DNA from: Olsenella_L sp051876355
GTDB taxonomy: Bacteria; Actinomycetota; Coriobacteriia; Coriobacteriales; Atopobiaceae
Direction: 5' to 3'
Assembly: GCA_051876355.1 (NCBI GenBank)
Contig: JBJEHU010000037.1
Location: forward strand, 124,001-188,000
DNA: 64,000 nucleotides
A model generated the notes under the pieces. That model was not told the origin of the DNA. It was given only the letters and a program-made list of their open reading frames with translations, and did not search any database. The translations under genes were made by a program, and so were the position numbers. Each line of letters starts with the position of its first letter. Within the stretch, counting starts at the first letter, position 1. Of the stretch, positions 51,970 through 60,451 are shown one piece after another.

Positions 51970-53814
51970 ATGCCCGAGACCCTAGATCAGCTGGTTCGTG
52001 CCGCCATCAGCGCGGCCCAGGAACAGGGAGACCTCCCTGAATTTGCCGTGGGAGATGTGGGCCTCGAGCGTCCGAACGATACGTCGCACGGCGACTGGAC
52101 CTCGACGGTGGCCCTGAGGTCGGCAAAGCTTGCGCACATGAAGCCGCGCGACATCGCAGCGGCGATTGCCAAGCACATCGAAGGCTCGAAGGAGATCGAC
52201 AAGGTCGAGATCGCAGGCCCCGGCTTCATCAACTTCTATCTCTCCACCGGCGCAAACAACGAGATCTTCCGCACCGTCCGCGAGCAGGGCGCTGATTTCG
52301 GAAAGTCCGATGTGGGACACGGCCAGAAGGTGCAGGTCGAGTTCGTGTCTGCAAACCCGACGGGTCCCATGCACGTGGGGCACGGCCGCTGGGTCGCGCT
52401 CGGCGACTCGCTCTGCCGCGTGCTCGAGCACACGAACTACCAGGTCGAGCGCGAGTATTACATCAACGACCATGGCTCCCAGATGGACGTGTTCGGCCGT
52501 TCTGTCTCGAAGCGCTATCTCCAGCTCTTCGAGATCATGGAGAAGGAGAATACGGACCTCGACGGCGCAGCAGAGGCGCTCTTCGCCGACCGTGCCCGCT
52601 ATGTCGCAGACGAAGAGGATGAGGCACCCGAGACCCATCCTTACATGGACGAGTTCAATACCGACCTCGGCGGCAATGCCTATGGCGGCGATTACATCAT
52701 CGAGCTCGCCCGCCAGTTCGCAGAGACCGACGGCGACCGCTGGGTCGAGGCTGCAGCAGACGAGCGCATCGCCGAGTTCCGCGAGCGCGGCTACAAGGCC
52801 ATGCTCGAGACGATTCGCAAGACCTGCCACGATGCCCGCTGCGACTTCGATGTCTGGTTCAGCGAGCGCAGCCTCTACAAGAAGGATGAGTCCGGCACGA
52901 ACGCCGTCGAGCGCGCCTTTGCGGCACTTGATGCGGGCGGCTACCTCTACCGCACCGACGACGGTGCCCTCTGGTTCCGCTCGACCGACTTCGGCGACGA
53001 TAAGGATCGTGTCCTCATCAAGACGAACGGCGAGTACACGTACTTTGCCTCTGACATTGCCTACCACTACAACAAGTTCCAGCGCGTCGACCATGTGATT
53101 GATATCTGGGGCGCAGACCACCACGGCTACATCGCCCGCGTGAATGCCGCCTGCGAGGCGCTGGGATACCCGGGCGAGTTCGAGGTGCTGCTGGGCCAGC
53201 TCGTGAACCTGCTCAGGAACGGCCAGGCCGTCCGTCTCTCGAAGCGCAAGGGCGTCATGGTGACATTCCGCGAGCTCTTGGACGAGGTCGGTGCCGATGC
53301 CGTGCGCTATACCCTCATCTCCAAGAGCTCGAACCAGACGATCGATTTCGATATCGAGGCCGTGAAGCGCAAGAGCAATGACAACCCGGTCTACTACGTG
53401 CAGTACGCGCATGCCCGCATCTGCTCGATCCTGCGCCGTGCAGCAGGACTCGAGCTCGAAGAGGCCGAGCCTCTTGGCATGGATGCCGTGGCAGAGCGCT
53501 CGATCGGCTCTGACTACGACCTGTCGCTTCTGTCCGACCAGACCGAGCTTGCGCTCTCCCGCAAGCTCTCCGAGTTCCCGGAGCTCGTGGCAGGATGCGC
53601 CCGCGACAGGGCGCCGTTCCGCCTTACGCACTACGCGGAGGAGCTTGCTGGCGACTTCCATGCATTCTACGGCGTCTGCCAGGTGCTTCCGAGCGAGGGA
53701 CGTCCCGTCGATCCGGAAGTCTCGAAGGCACGTCTCGCTGCCTGCGACGCCGTTAGGCGCGTCCTTGCCCTCACGCTCTCGCTCATCGGCGTGAGCGCTC
53801 CGACGCACATGTAG
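51970..53814 (+). CDS. argS: Arginyl-tRNA synthetase
   Basis: Class I synthetase charging tRNA-Arg; 614 residues. Seen: N-terminal Add-1 domain, QVEFVSANPTGPMHVGHGRWVALGDSL with the HVGH signature, YINDHGSQM, IWGADHHGYIARV, LSKRKGVMVTFREL as the KMSKS equivalent, and a C-terminal helical anticodon-binding DALR domain (LSRKLSEFPELV..YAEELAGDFHAFY). AGAAGGAG precedes the ATG. It forms a single-gene unit between terminators. Confidence 0.95.
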   Translation: MPETLDQLVRAAISAAQEQGDLPEFAVGDVGLERPNDTSHGDWTSTVALRSAKLAHMKPRDIAAAIAKHIEGSKEIDKVEIAGPGFINFYLSTGANNEIFRTVREQGADFGKSDVGHGQKVQVEFVSANPTGPMHVGHGRWVALGDSLCRVLEHTNYQVEREYYINDHGSQMDVFGRSVSKRYLQLFEIMEKENTDLDGAAEALFADRARYVADEEDEAPETHPYMDEFNTDLGGNAYGGDYIIELARQFAETDGDRWVEAAADERIAEFRERGYKAMLETIRKTCHDARCDFDVWFSERSLYKKDESGTNAVERAFAALDAGGYLYRTDDGALWFRSTDFGDDKDRVLIKTNGEYTYFASDIAYHYNKFQRVDHVIDIWGADHHGYIARVNAACEALGYPGEFEVLLGQLVNLLRNGQAVRLSKRKGVMVTFRELLDEVGADAVRYTLISKSSNQTIDFDIEAVKRKSNDNPVYYVQYAHARICSILRRAAGLELEEAEPLGMDAVAERSIGSDYDLSLLSDQTELALSRKLSEFPELVAGCARDRAPFRLTHYAEELAGDFHAFYGVCQVLPSEGRPVDPEVSKARLAACDAVRRVLALTLSLIGVSAPTHM

Positions 53815-53841
53815 CAGCGAGCCATCCATACGCGCGAACCG

Positions 53842-53872
53842 GCACGCCTTTCTTTTTCAGGGAAAGGCGTGC
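53842..53872 (+). terminator. Terminator after argS
   Basis: A perfect 11-bp stem GCACGCCTTTC/GAAAGGCGTGC around TTTTTCAGG, followed by TTTTG. Confidence 0.85.
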
Positions 53873-54019
53873 TTTTGTTTCAGGATGATGTGCCAATCGG
53901 TTAAAAGCTTAATACGTATAGGCGCAGGCACTCCGGCCAATCCCTCTGCATCCATATACTGGTTTCATGCACAGAATGCATGGTTGGAATCAGAAAAGCC
54001 GAGATAGGGGAGGCGCCTC

Positions 54020-54691
54020 TTGGAGCTCAAGGAATACATAGCTCTCAGGAGGGCCTATAGCTTGGAACGGAGGGCCTGCCCGCAGGCTTCGAGGCTCACG
54101 TTCGAGGAATTTGCCGTCCTTTGCCATCTGCATGGCACAGGCGAGCGCATGAAGACGTCTGACATTGCCTCCTACCAGGGGTCGCTTCGGCCGACCATGA
54201 CGCACAGGATGAACCATCTCGTGAAGCTTGGCTTCGTGAGCAGGGCATTCGGCCTTGAGGACCGCCGCAATGTCTGGTGCACGCTGACCGATGAAGGTGC
54301 TGCCTTCGTCGAGGAGCGGGCTGATGGGATGAGGCGCCAGATCATCGCGGATGCACCGACGAGGCGCCTCTCGAAGGAGCGCATCATCAGGATGTCCGAG
54401 GCCATGGGCACGCATGCCTTCCATGCGGGCGATCTCATGCTCCTGGGGCTCAAGGAGTTCCCGGGAGGGGAAGCCACGATATCGGATCTCGTGAAGCTCA
54501 TGGGGCTTCTCCAGCCGACGGTATCGATGTCGATAGCGGCGCTCGAAGAGCATGGATATGTCCTTCGCCGCCAGGGAACACGCGATACACGCTCGGTCAC
54601 GGTCGCGCTCACGGAAGCAGGGGAGAGCCGGGCTCTCGAGCTCGAAGATGAGGTGCAGAAGATGAGCCCTGCACGCTCGCGTGTATCCTGA
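54020..54691 (+). CDS. MarR-like regulator with two winged-helix domains
   Basis: A 223-residue DNA-binding protein starting at a TTG with GGGGAGG 6 bases upstream. It contains two MarR-like winged helices in one chain. The first (about 28-95) is LTFEEFAVLCHLHG..MKTSDIASYQGSLRPTMTHRMNHLVKLGFVSRAF..DRRNVWCTLTDEG; the second (about 138-212) is DLMLLGLKEFPGGEATISDLVKLMGLLQPTVSMSIAALEEHGYVLRRQGTRDTRSVTVALTEAG. MarR proteins usually have one and act as dimers; here a single chain could mimic a dimer. It stands alone, 310 bp upstream of rho; target genes are unknown. Confidence 0.75.
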   Translation: MELKEYIALRRAYSLERRACPQASRLTFEEFAVLCHLHGTGERMKTSDIASYQGSLRPTMTHRMNHLVKLGFVSRAFGLEDRRNVWCTLTDEGAAFVEERADGMRRQIIADAPTRRLSKERIIRMSEAMGTHAFHAGDLMLLGLKEFPGGEATISDLVKLMGLLQPTVSMSIAALEEHGYVLRRQGTRDTRSVTVALTEAGESRALELEDEVQKMSPARSRVS

Positions 54692-55003
54692 GCTGCTTGA
54701 GAAGGCCTGTTGGCGCACATTTCATGCGCTCTGTGTCGTCCAGGTGGCAAAAATTACCGCATTTCTGCATTTTTGGCTGGCACTTGGCGTGCTTGTGTTA
54801 TAGTCACGTTGATTCGGCACGCCTATGCGTGCATCCATACCTCAAAAGCAGCTGGTGGCACATCGAAGACATGATTGCCTTTCCGTGATGCTGCAGACTG
54901 CCCAGACATGCAAACGCAGCCTATAAGCACCTCACCGCATGGCAGAGGATTCATATTCATATGCTCCTATGAGCGAGAAAGCAGGAACATTTTGTCGGAA
55001 GAC

Positions 55004-57046
55004 ATGAACGAAGGCGGAGCAGCAGTGCCCGAGACGCATGCTACGGTGCCAAACGAGACCGAGGAAGCGCCGAAGCCAAGACGCCGCCGCACGACGCGCA
55101 GGAAGAAGGATGCAGAGGATGCATCCGCAGCTCCTGAAGCAGCTGAATCCGCATCCGAGCAGGCAGAGAAGCCTATTCGCAGGCGCCGCACCCGCAAGAA
55201 GGCAGCTGACGCAGAAGCCCAGGATGCTCCTGCCAAAGAGGCTCCTGCAGCCGAGAACGCGGCAGAAGAGGCACCGAAGCCAGTCCGTCGCCGCCGCACG
55301 AGGAAGGCGCAGCCTCAGGAGGAGGCTCCCGCTGCAGAAGCTGCACCTGCCCACGAGGATGAAGCGAAGCACGAAGAGCATGCAGAGCACGTGCATGAGC
55401 ATGTCCAGGAGCACGAAGAGCATGCGGAGCATGCCGAGCAGCACCATGCAGAGCATGCAGAAGAGGCTGCTCAGGCACCCGAGAAGGGCGAGCAGCATGC
55501 CGAGGGACAGGCCTCCTCTGAGGAAAGCGCCTCTTCCGAGCAGCAGGAGAACAGCTCTTCCGAACATGAAGGGGAGCACGAGGAGCGCGGACGTGGCCGC
55601 AGGCGCCAGAACCGTCGCTTCGAGCGCAATTCCGAGCACAATCAGGGCGAGCGCCAGGAGCGCCGCTTCAATAACCAGCGCAATGAGCGCTTCAGCAACC
55701 AGCGAAACAACCGACAGAACGGCCAGAACCGCCGGCGCAACAACAGGCGCCAGGAAGTCCCGGAGCCGTCTCTTTCCCGCGACGAGCTCAAGGAGATGAA
55801 GGTTGCCGAGCTCAGGAGCAAGGCAGCAGAGCTCGGCGTCGAATATGTGGGACTTCGCAAGGCAGATCTCGTCGAGAGCATCTTCGAGGCAGCGGCGAAG
55901 GCGGAGGGCTTCCGTCCCGTCACGGGCATCCTCGAGATCCAGCCGGAAGGCTATGGCTTCATCCGCACCGGCAACTACATGCAGGGCGACGACGATGCAT
56001 TCGTCTTCCAGCAGATGATCAAGCAGAACGGTCTCAGGACCGGCGACGAGATCTCCGGCACGGTCGGACCGAACCGCAACAACTCGAAGTTCCCGCCGCT
56101 CATCTCCATCGATACAGTTGACGGCATGACTGTCGAGGAGCTCAGGCATCGTCCGCGCTTCCGCGACCTCACGCCGATCTATCCGAACGAGTGCCTCAAG
56201 ATGGAGCATGGCAAGGACTCGATCACAGGCCGTGCCATCGATATCGTGTCTCCTATCGGCAAGGGCCAGCGTGGTCTCATCGTCTCGCCGCCAAAGGCAG
56301 GCAAGACGACCGTCCTCAAGAAGGTCTGCGAATCCATCGCGGCAAACAACCCCGAAGTGCATCTGATCTGCCTCTTGGTGGACGAGCGTCCTGAGGAAGT
56401 CACGGACATGCAGCGCTCGATCAAGGGCGAGGTCGTTGCCTCGACGTTCGATATGCCCGCCTCGAACCACACAGCCGTCTCCGAGCTCGTTATCGAGCGT
56501 GCCAAGCGCCTCGTGGAGCTTGGCCAGGATGTTGTCGTCGTGCTCGACTCCATCACCCGCCTTGCCCGCGCCTACAACCTTGCAATGCCGGCAAGCGGCC
56601 GCATCCTTTCTGGCGGCGTCGATTCTGCAGCCCTCTATCCGCCGAAGAAGTTCCTGGGCGCTGCCCGCAACATCGAGAACGGCGGCTCGCTCACGATCCT
56701 CGCTTCGGCGCTCGTCGATACGGGCTCCAAGATGGATGAGGTCATCTTCGAGGAGTTCAAGGGCACCGGCAACATGGAGCTCAAGCTCGACCGCGAGCTT
56801 GCAGACAAGCGCATCTTCCCGGCCATCGATCCAGTCGCCTCTGGCACGAGGAACGAGGAGCTTCTGATCGATCCGGAGCTCCAGCCGTTCGTCTGGGGCA
56901 TCCGCCGCATCCTCGCAAACATGAACAACACGGAGCGCGCCGAGATGGCGCTCGTGAAGAGCCTCAAGGCCACGTCGTCGAACGAGGAGTTCCTGATTCG
57001 CTCCGCAAAGAAGGCTGCGCAGAGCGAGTACGTGGACGCGCTGTAG
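55004..57046 (+). CDS. rho: Transcription termination factor Rho with long charged N-terminal tail
   Basis: Hexameric RNA helicase that ends transcripts. The core is complete: Rho N domain LKEMKVAELRSKAAELGVEYVG, RNA-binding fold TGILEIQPEGYGFIRTGNYM, Walker A PPKAGKTT (429-436), LVDERPEEVTDM, Walker B VVVLDSITRLARAYN, Q-loop SGGVDSAALYPPKKF and R-loop GTGNMEL. Before it lie about 260 low-complexity residues: Arg-rich RRRRTRK-type repeats alternating with Ala/Glu, a His/Glu segment (about 115-155) and an Arg/Asn/Gln-rich part. The ATG at 55004 (680 residues) is listed; a GTG at 55025 after GGAG is an alternative. Confidence 0.93.
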   Translation: MNEGGAAVPETHATVPNETEEAPKPRRRRTTRRKKDAEDASAAPEAAESASEQAEKPIRRRRTRKKAADAEAQDAPAKEAPAAENAAEEAPKPVRRRRTRKAQPQEEAPAAEAAPAHEDEAKHEEHAEHVHEHVQEHEEHAEHAEQHHAEHAEEAAQAPEKGEQHAEGQASSEESASSEQQENSSSEHEGEHEERGRGRRRQNRRFERNSEHNQGERQERRFNNQRNERFSNQRNNRQNGQNRRRNNRRQEVPEPSLSRDELKEMKVAELRSKAAELGVEYVGLRKADLVESIFEAAAKAEGFRPVTGILEIQPEGYGFIRTGNYMQGDDDAFVFQQMIKQNGLRTGDEISGTVGPNRNNSKFPPLISIDTVDGMTVEELRHRPRFRDLTPIYPNECLKMEHGKDSITGRAIDIVSPIGKGQRGLIVSPPKAGKTTVLKKVCESIAANNPEVHLICLLVDERPEEVTDMQRSIKGEVVASTFDMPASNHTAVSELVIERAKRLVELGQDVVVVLDSITRLARAYNLAMPASGRILSGGVDSAALYPPKKFLGAARNIENGGSLTILASALVDTGSKMDEVIFEEFKGTGNMELKLDRELADKRIFPAIDPVASGTRNEELLIDPELQPFVWGIRRILANMNNTERAEMALVKSLKATSSNEEFLIRSAKKAAQSEYVDAL

Positions 57047-57073
57047 GAGAAGAACGACAGCATCTTTCAGGAA

Positions 57074-57096
57074 GGGCTGCACCTCCGGTGCGGCCC
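57074..57096 (+). terminator. Terminator after rho
   Basis: A 10-bp stem GGGCTGCACC/GGTGCGGCCC (one wobble) around TCC, followed by TTTTT, 27 bp after the stop. Confidence 0.85.
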
Positions 57097-57132
57097 TTTT
57101 TCAGCTGGAAAGGAAATTACGCAACAAAAAAA

Positions 57133-57152
57133 CCTGCAGCGTTTGCTGCAGG
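57133..57152 (-). terminator. Terminator of tRNA-Ala(GGC)
   Basis: On the minus strand CCTGCAGC-AAAC-GCTGCAGG followed by a T8 run (plus-strand A run at 57125-57132), 12 bp past the tRNA 3' end. Confidence 0.9.
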
Positions 57153-57164
57153 CCTGAACATTCA

Positions 57165-57240
57165 TGGTGGAGAATAGGGGATTCGAACCCCTGACCTCAT
57201 GACTGCCAGTCATGCGCTCTCCCAACTGAGCTAATTCCCC
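57165..57240 (-). tRNA. tRNA-Ala, anticodon GGC
   Basis: Minus strand. Acceptor GGGGAAT/ATTCTCC, D-arm GCTC-AGTTGGG-AGAGC, anticodon arm CATGA-CTGGCAG-TCATG giving GGC (codons GCC/GCU), T-arm AGGGG-TTCGAAT-CCCCT, CCA encoded. 76 nt. With the CGC gene at 48826 it covers part of the alanine codons. Confidence 0.97.
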
Positions 57241-57519
57241 TTGGGCGTTAGCTACTATAGCAGAAGACATGCGAAACGCAAACGAGAATATGCAAGTTGC
57301 CAGAAAAGGTATCTTGTCTGCCTTGCATTGAGTGCTGCAATCGGTAAAGTAAATGTAGCTGGTACGGGCCAGTGTCCGTACGGCGACGGCACATACACTC
57401 AAACCGCAGCAGACCGTTGCCTTCCGCACGCAGGGCCTCCCACAGAAGAGGGATCCCGGGAGCCGAGGCAGCTCTTCGCTCAGTATCCTAGGTGCAGGCG
57501 CACCAGGGAGGTTATGCAG

Positions 57520-59043
57520 ATGAAGCCAAAGAGGGTCAATCCTTGTGTCTATGCAGGTCTCATGGGACCGGCCATGTGGCTCTACCCCCAGACGGCATTC
57601 GCACAGACTGCAGGGCAGGACCTGGATCCCCAGACCATGCTTGTCCCGTTCGCGGCCGGCCTCGGCTGCGGCATAGCGCTTGCCGGCACGGTTTCCGCGA
57701 TTGCCTGGCACCGCTCGAAGAAGCAGCTCGAGGAAGAATCCATCGCCCGCGCAGAGGATGCCTGGTTCGGTACCGAGGACAGTCCGTCCTATGTGCCGCA
57801 GCATCTGCGTGCGCCGGGCGAAGAGGCGCATCCGTTCCTCGAGGCAGAAGAGGAAGACGATCCGGGCCGTACGCTCGAGCTTGACCGTGAAGAGGAGAAG
57901 CCAGAGCGCGTCGAGACCGAAGGCCCGAAGCTCCGTTCTGTGCCGACGATTCCGGCTGTGCCGCAGGAAGACGACAAGCCGAAGCCGCCTACACCGACGT
58001 CTCCGCACCGCGTGTCGCCGTCCGAGACAGCCTCTGTCTCCACGACCATGACGGGAGGGTTCCCGCGCCAGACAGCCGAGAGCATGCCCTATAGCAGCAT
58101 CGCCTCGCGCGTGCCCGATATCGCTGCCTCTGCGAGCCCGGACGAGACGACAGTCTTCCTCCAGGAAGTGCAGAAGAAGGAAGCATCCCGCAAGGGTGCC
58201 CGCGAAGCGCAGCCGGGTATCGCTGCACACGAAGCAGAAGACTACGGCGATATCGCCGAGAACTATGTCCAGCGTCTGACATGGGCGGAGCGCATGAGCC
58301 AGCGTGCCCGCGGCGTCCGCTCGGTTCTGTCCGAGCGCCTTGCGAAGGACTCGATGGACGACCTTCCCGTGATCACCCGTGCCGATGGCACGGTCGGCGA
58401 TGTCGGCACCGACTGGTGGGAGCGCGAGCACGGCAAGGACATCTCGCGCGACCTCACCATTCCGGTATCGGATGACTACTCCATCGTGCAGCCGGCAATC
58501 GACGATGTGCCGTTTGCTGCAAGCGTGACCGCCTCGCAGCGGAGCTTTGCGGCAGAGGACATCGCAGCTGCAGCCCGTCCGCATCATGACCGCTCCGAGA
58601 TCTCGTCGCGTATCGCGCAGATCGATTCCGGCCTCTATCCCGAGGAAGAGAAGGACGGCGAGGACAAGGACGCGATGTGGAAGGCAGCGCTCGATGCGCT
58701 CGCCGAGAACGACACGACAGCGCCGGATGCAGGCTTCACGCCGGTCGTGGCAGCTCCTGCCGGCCTCGACGACGATGAGGTGTTCGACGAGCCGACCGCT
58801 TCGCTTGCACCGCAGGTGCCGGATGCTCCCGCACCGATCGACACGGAGTCCTATGTCGACTATCTGATCAGCGACGAGATGTCGAAGAACCCGTCCTATG
58901 CCCGCACCTCCCGCGACTACCTCAAGGTGATCGAAGGCGGAAGCCAGAAGAAGGAGAGCGCCGCCAAGGCAAAGAAGCGCGGAACGAAGCTCAAGCATCT
59001 GAAGCCACGTGGGAACAGGGGCCGCTCGGCCAATGAAGCATAG
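57520..59043 (+). CDS. Large membrane-anchored acidic protein, family unknown
   Basis: A 507-residue protein I cannot assign. After a basic MKPKR start come two hydrophobic stretches: about 8-27 (VYAGLMGPAMWLYPQTAFAQ, signal-peptide-like with AFA-Q) and about 40-60 (LVPFAAGLGCGIALAGTVSAIAW), then WHRSKKQ and a long acidic, Pro-, Glu- and Ala-rich soluble part with little predicted fold until about 200-260. The end is basic (KKRGTKLKHLKPRGNRGR). The ATG at 57520 is chosen for GGGAGG 8 bases upstream. The stop overlaps the start of the VanZ-like gene by 11 bp. Confidence 0.6.
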   Translation: MKPKRVNPCVYAGLMGPAMWLYPQTAFAQTAGQDLDPQTMLVPFAAGLGCGIALAGTVSAIAWHRSKKQLEEESIARAEDAWFGTEDSPSYVPQHLRAPGEEAHPFLEAEEEDDPGRTLELDREEEKPERVETEGPKLRSVPTIPAVPQEDDKPKPPTPTSPHRVSPSETASVSTTMTGGFPRQTAESMPYSSIASRVPDIAASASPDETTVFLQEVQKKEASRKGAREAQPGIAAHEAEDYGDIAENYVQRLTWAERMSQRARGVRSVLSERLAKDSMDDLPVITRADGTVGDVGTDWWEREHGKDISRDLTIPVSDDYSIVQPAIDDVPFAASVTASQRSFAAEDIAAAARPHHDRSEISSRIAQIDSGLYPEEEKDGEDKDAMWKAALDALAENDTTAPDAGFTPVVAAPAGLDDDEVFDEPTASLAPQVPDAPAPIDTESYVDYLISDEMSKNPSYARTSRDYLKVIEGGSQKKESAAKAKKRGTKLKHLKPRGNRGRSANEA

Positions 59044-59503
59044 CGTGCTGCTGGAAGATATGAAGAGACGGCGGGGAGCATTCCTCGCCGTCTTTCTCTG
59101 GGTCTGTGTCATCTGGGGCCATTCCCTCGTGCAGGGAGGCGCCTCAAGCACTGAGAGCGGCATCTTCGTGACGCTCCTGCGTCCTGTCTTCGAAGCGCTT
59201 GGCATAAGCAATCAGACGACGATGTCCTTCATCGTCCGCAAGTGCGGACATTTCTCCGAATATCTCGTGCTCGGACTTCTTGTCCACCATGCCGTGCGTC
59301 CTGACTGGTCGCATATGTCTTCAAGGATTGCAGGGATGCTCCTCTTCATCCTCGTGATACCCTGCCTCGACGAGACGATCCAGATCTTCGTGCCAGGAAG
59401 GAACAGCGCCGTCCGCGATGTCTTCATCGATCTTGCCGGTGCTGCCACGGGCCTTCTGATTGTAGCGCTTGTCCGCCGCCATAAAGAGAAGGCGCACAGC
59501 TGA
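59033..59503 (+). CDS. VanZ-family membrane protein
   Basis: A 156-residue membrane protein with four hydrophobic segments. The VanZ signature is plain: IVRKCGHFSEYLVLGLL and LDETIQIFVPGRNSAVRDVFIDLAGAATG. VanZ of Enterococcus gives low-level teicoplanin resistance by an unknown mechanism; most VanZ-like proteins have no known role and may act at the cell envelope. The ATG at 59033 overlaps the upstream gene by 11 bp; an in-frame ATG at 59057 with GGAAGAT upstream is an alternative. Confidence 0.82.
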   Translation: MKHSVLLEDMKRRRGAFLAVFLWVCVIWGHSLVQGGASSTESGIFVTLLRPVFEALGISNQTTMSFIVRKCGHFSEYLVLGLLVHHAVRPDWSHMSSRIAGMLLFILVIPCLDETIQIFVPGRNSAVRDVFIDLAGAATGLLIVALVRRHKEKAHS

Positions 59504-59563
59504 AGCTGCACGCCTTCCGGTAGGCTTTTCATGCCCTGAGAGGCTTTCTCAGCCCTTCTCAGC

Positions 59564-60451
59564 TCACGATTCGAGATAGCGGGCTCCTTGTCCGCTTGCA
59601 GAGCAGATACGGATCCAGAGGCCCTCTGCGGAGCATTTCACGGCATCCACGACGTCGCGTGCGGCCGAATCGGAGCCGCAGATCGCAAGCATCGTCGAGC
59701 CAGAGCCGGAGATCACGAAGGCACAGGCACCTGCTTCGAGCGCACGCTCGCGCAGGAGCGCATAGTCGGGGATGAGCTTTGCGCGGTAGGGCTCATGGAG
59801 CTTGTCCTGGGCGGCCTTCGCGATGAGCTCTTCGTCGCCGCATTCGAGGGCATGGACGAGGGCCACGATGCGGCCCATCTGCCAGACGCAGGTCGAAAGC
59901 TCCACCTCATGCGGCAGCACGCGCCTGGCATCTGCTGTCCTCACCTCATAGGGAGGGGCAATCGCAACGAAGCGGAGCTTGTCTGCGACGGGGAAGTGGA
60001 GCGAGATCGTGTCCTTGCCATCCACGAAGCTCGAGACGAGGCCGCCCAGGATGGCCGGCGCCACGTTGTCGGGATGTCCCTCGAGGTGCGTCGCGAGATC
60101 GAGCGTGAAGCGCTCGTCGTAGGGCCTGTCGGCCAGCGCCTGCGCGGCCAGAATGCCGGCAACGACGCAGGCAGAGCTCGAACCAAGGCCGCCCGAGAGC
60201 GGAATCGGGGATTCGATCGTGAGACGCAGGGGCTGAGGTTCGAGGCCGAGCCGTCTTGTCGCGCCACGGTAGCTTGCAAGCACAAGATTGTCATCGCCGC
60301 GGAAGCGCTCCTCGCAGCCCAGAATCTCGAGATGGTCCGACTTCTCGAAGCCGAAGCGGGCTTCGAGGTCGAGGGCAAGGCCCAGGCAGTCGAAGCCGAC
60401 ACCGACGTTGGCAGATGTGGCGGGAACGCCCACCCATACGCTATCGGCCAT
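59564..60451 (-). CDS. thrB: Homoserine kinase
   Basis: A GHMP-family kinase making O-phosphohomoserine for threonine synthesis. The 295-residue product shows VPATSANVGVGFDCLGLAL, the ATP-binding PIPLSGGLGSSSACVVAGI, EGHPDNVAPAILGG and the C-terminal ISGSGSTMLAI. The ATG at 60451 with GGAG upstream lies inside the last codons of thrC, an 11-bp overlap, so the two are translationally coupled. It uses the product of the divergent hom gene. Confidence 0.94.
   Translation of the reverse strand: MADSVWVGVPATSANVGVGFDCLGLALDLEARFGFEKSDHLEILGCEERFRGDDNLVLASYRGATRRLGLEPQPLRLTIESPIPLSGGLGSSSACVVAGILAAQALADRPYDERFTLDLATHLEGHPDNVAPAILGGLVSSFVDGKDTISLHFPVADKLRFVAIAPPYEVRTADARRVLPHEVELSTCVWQMGRIVALVHALECGDEELIAKAAQDKLHEPYRAKLIPDYALLRERALEAGACAFVISGSGSTMLAICGSDSAARDVVDAVKCSAEGLWIRICSASGQGARYLES

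Noticed and set aside
55370..55480. Repetitive DNA in rho that looked like a direct-repeat or CRISPR-like array
   Set aside because: The repeats are codon-level (GAG CAT GCA/GAG CAC) and encode the His/Glu segment; there are no spacers of fixed size.
57067..59211. A 714-codon open frame on the minus strand
   Set aside because: Antisense to the anchored protein gene and running through tRNA-Ala(GGC); no domain signature.
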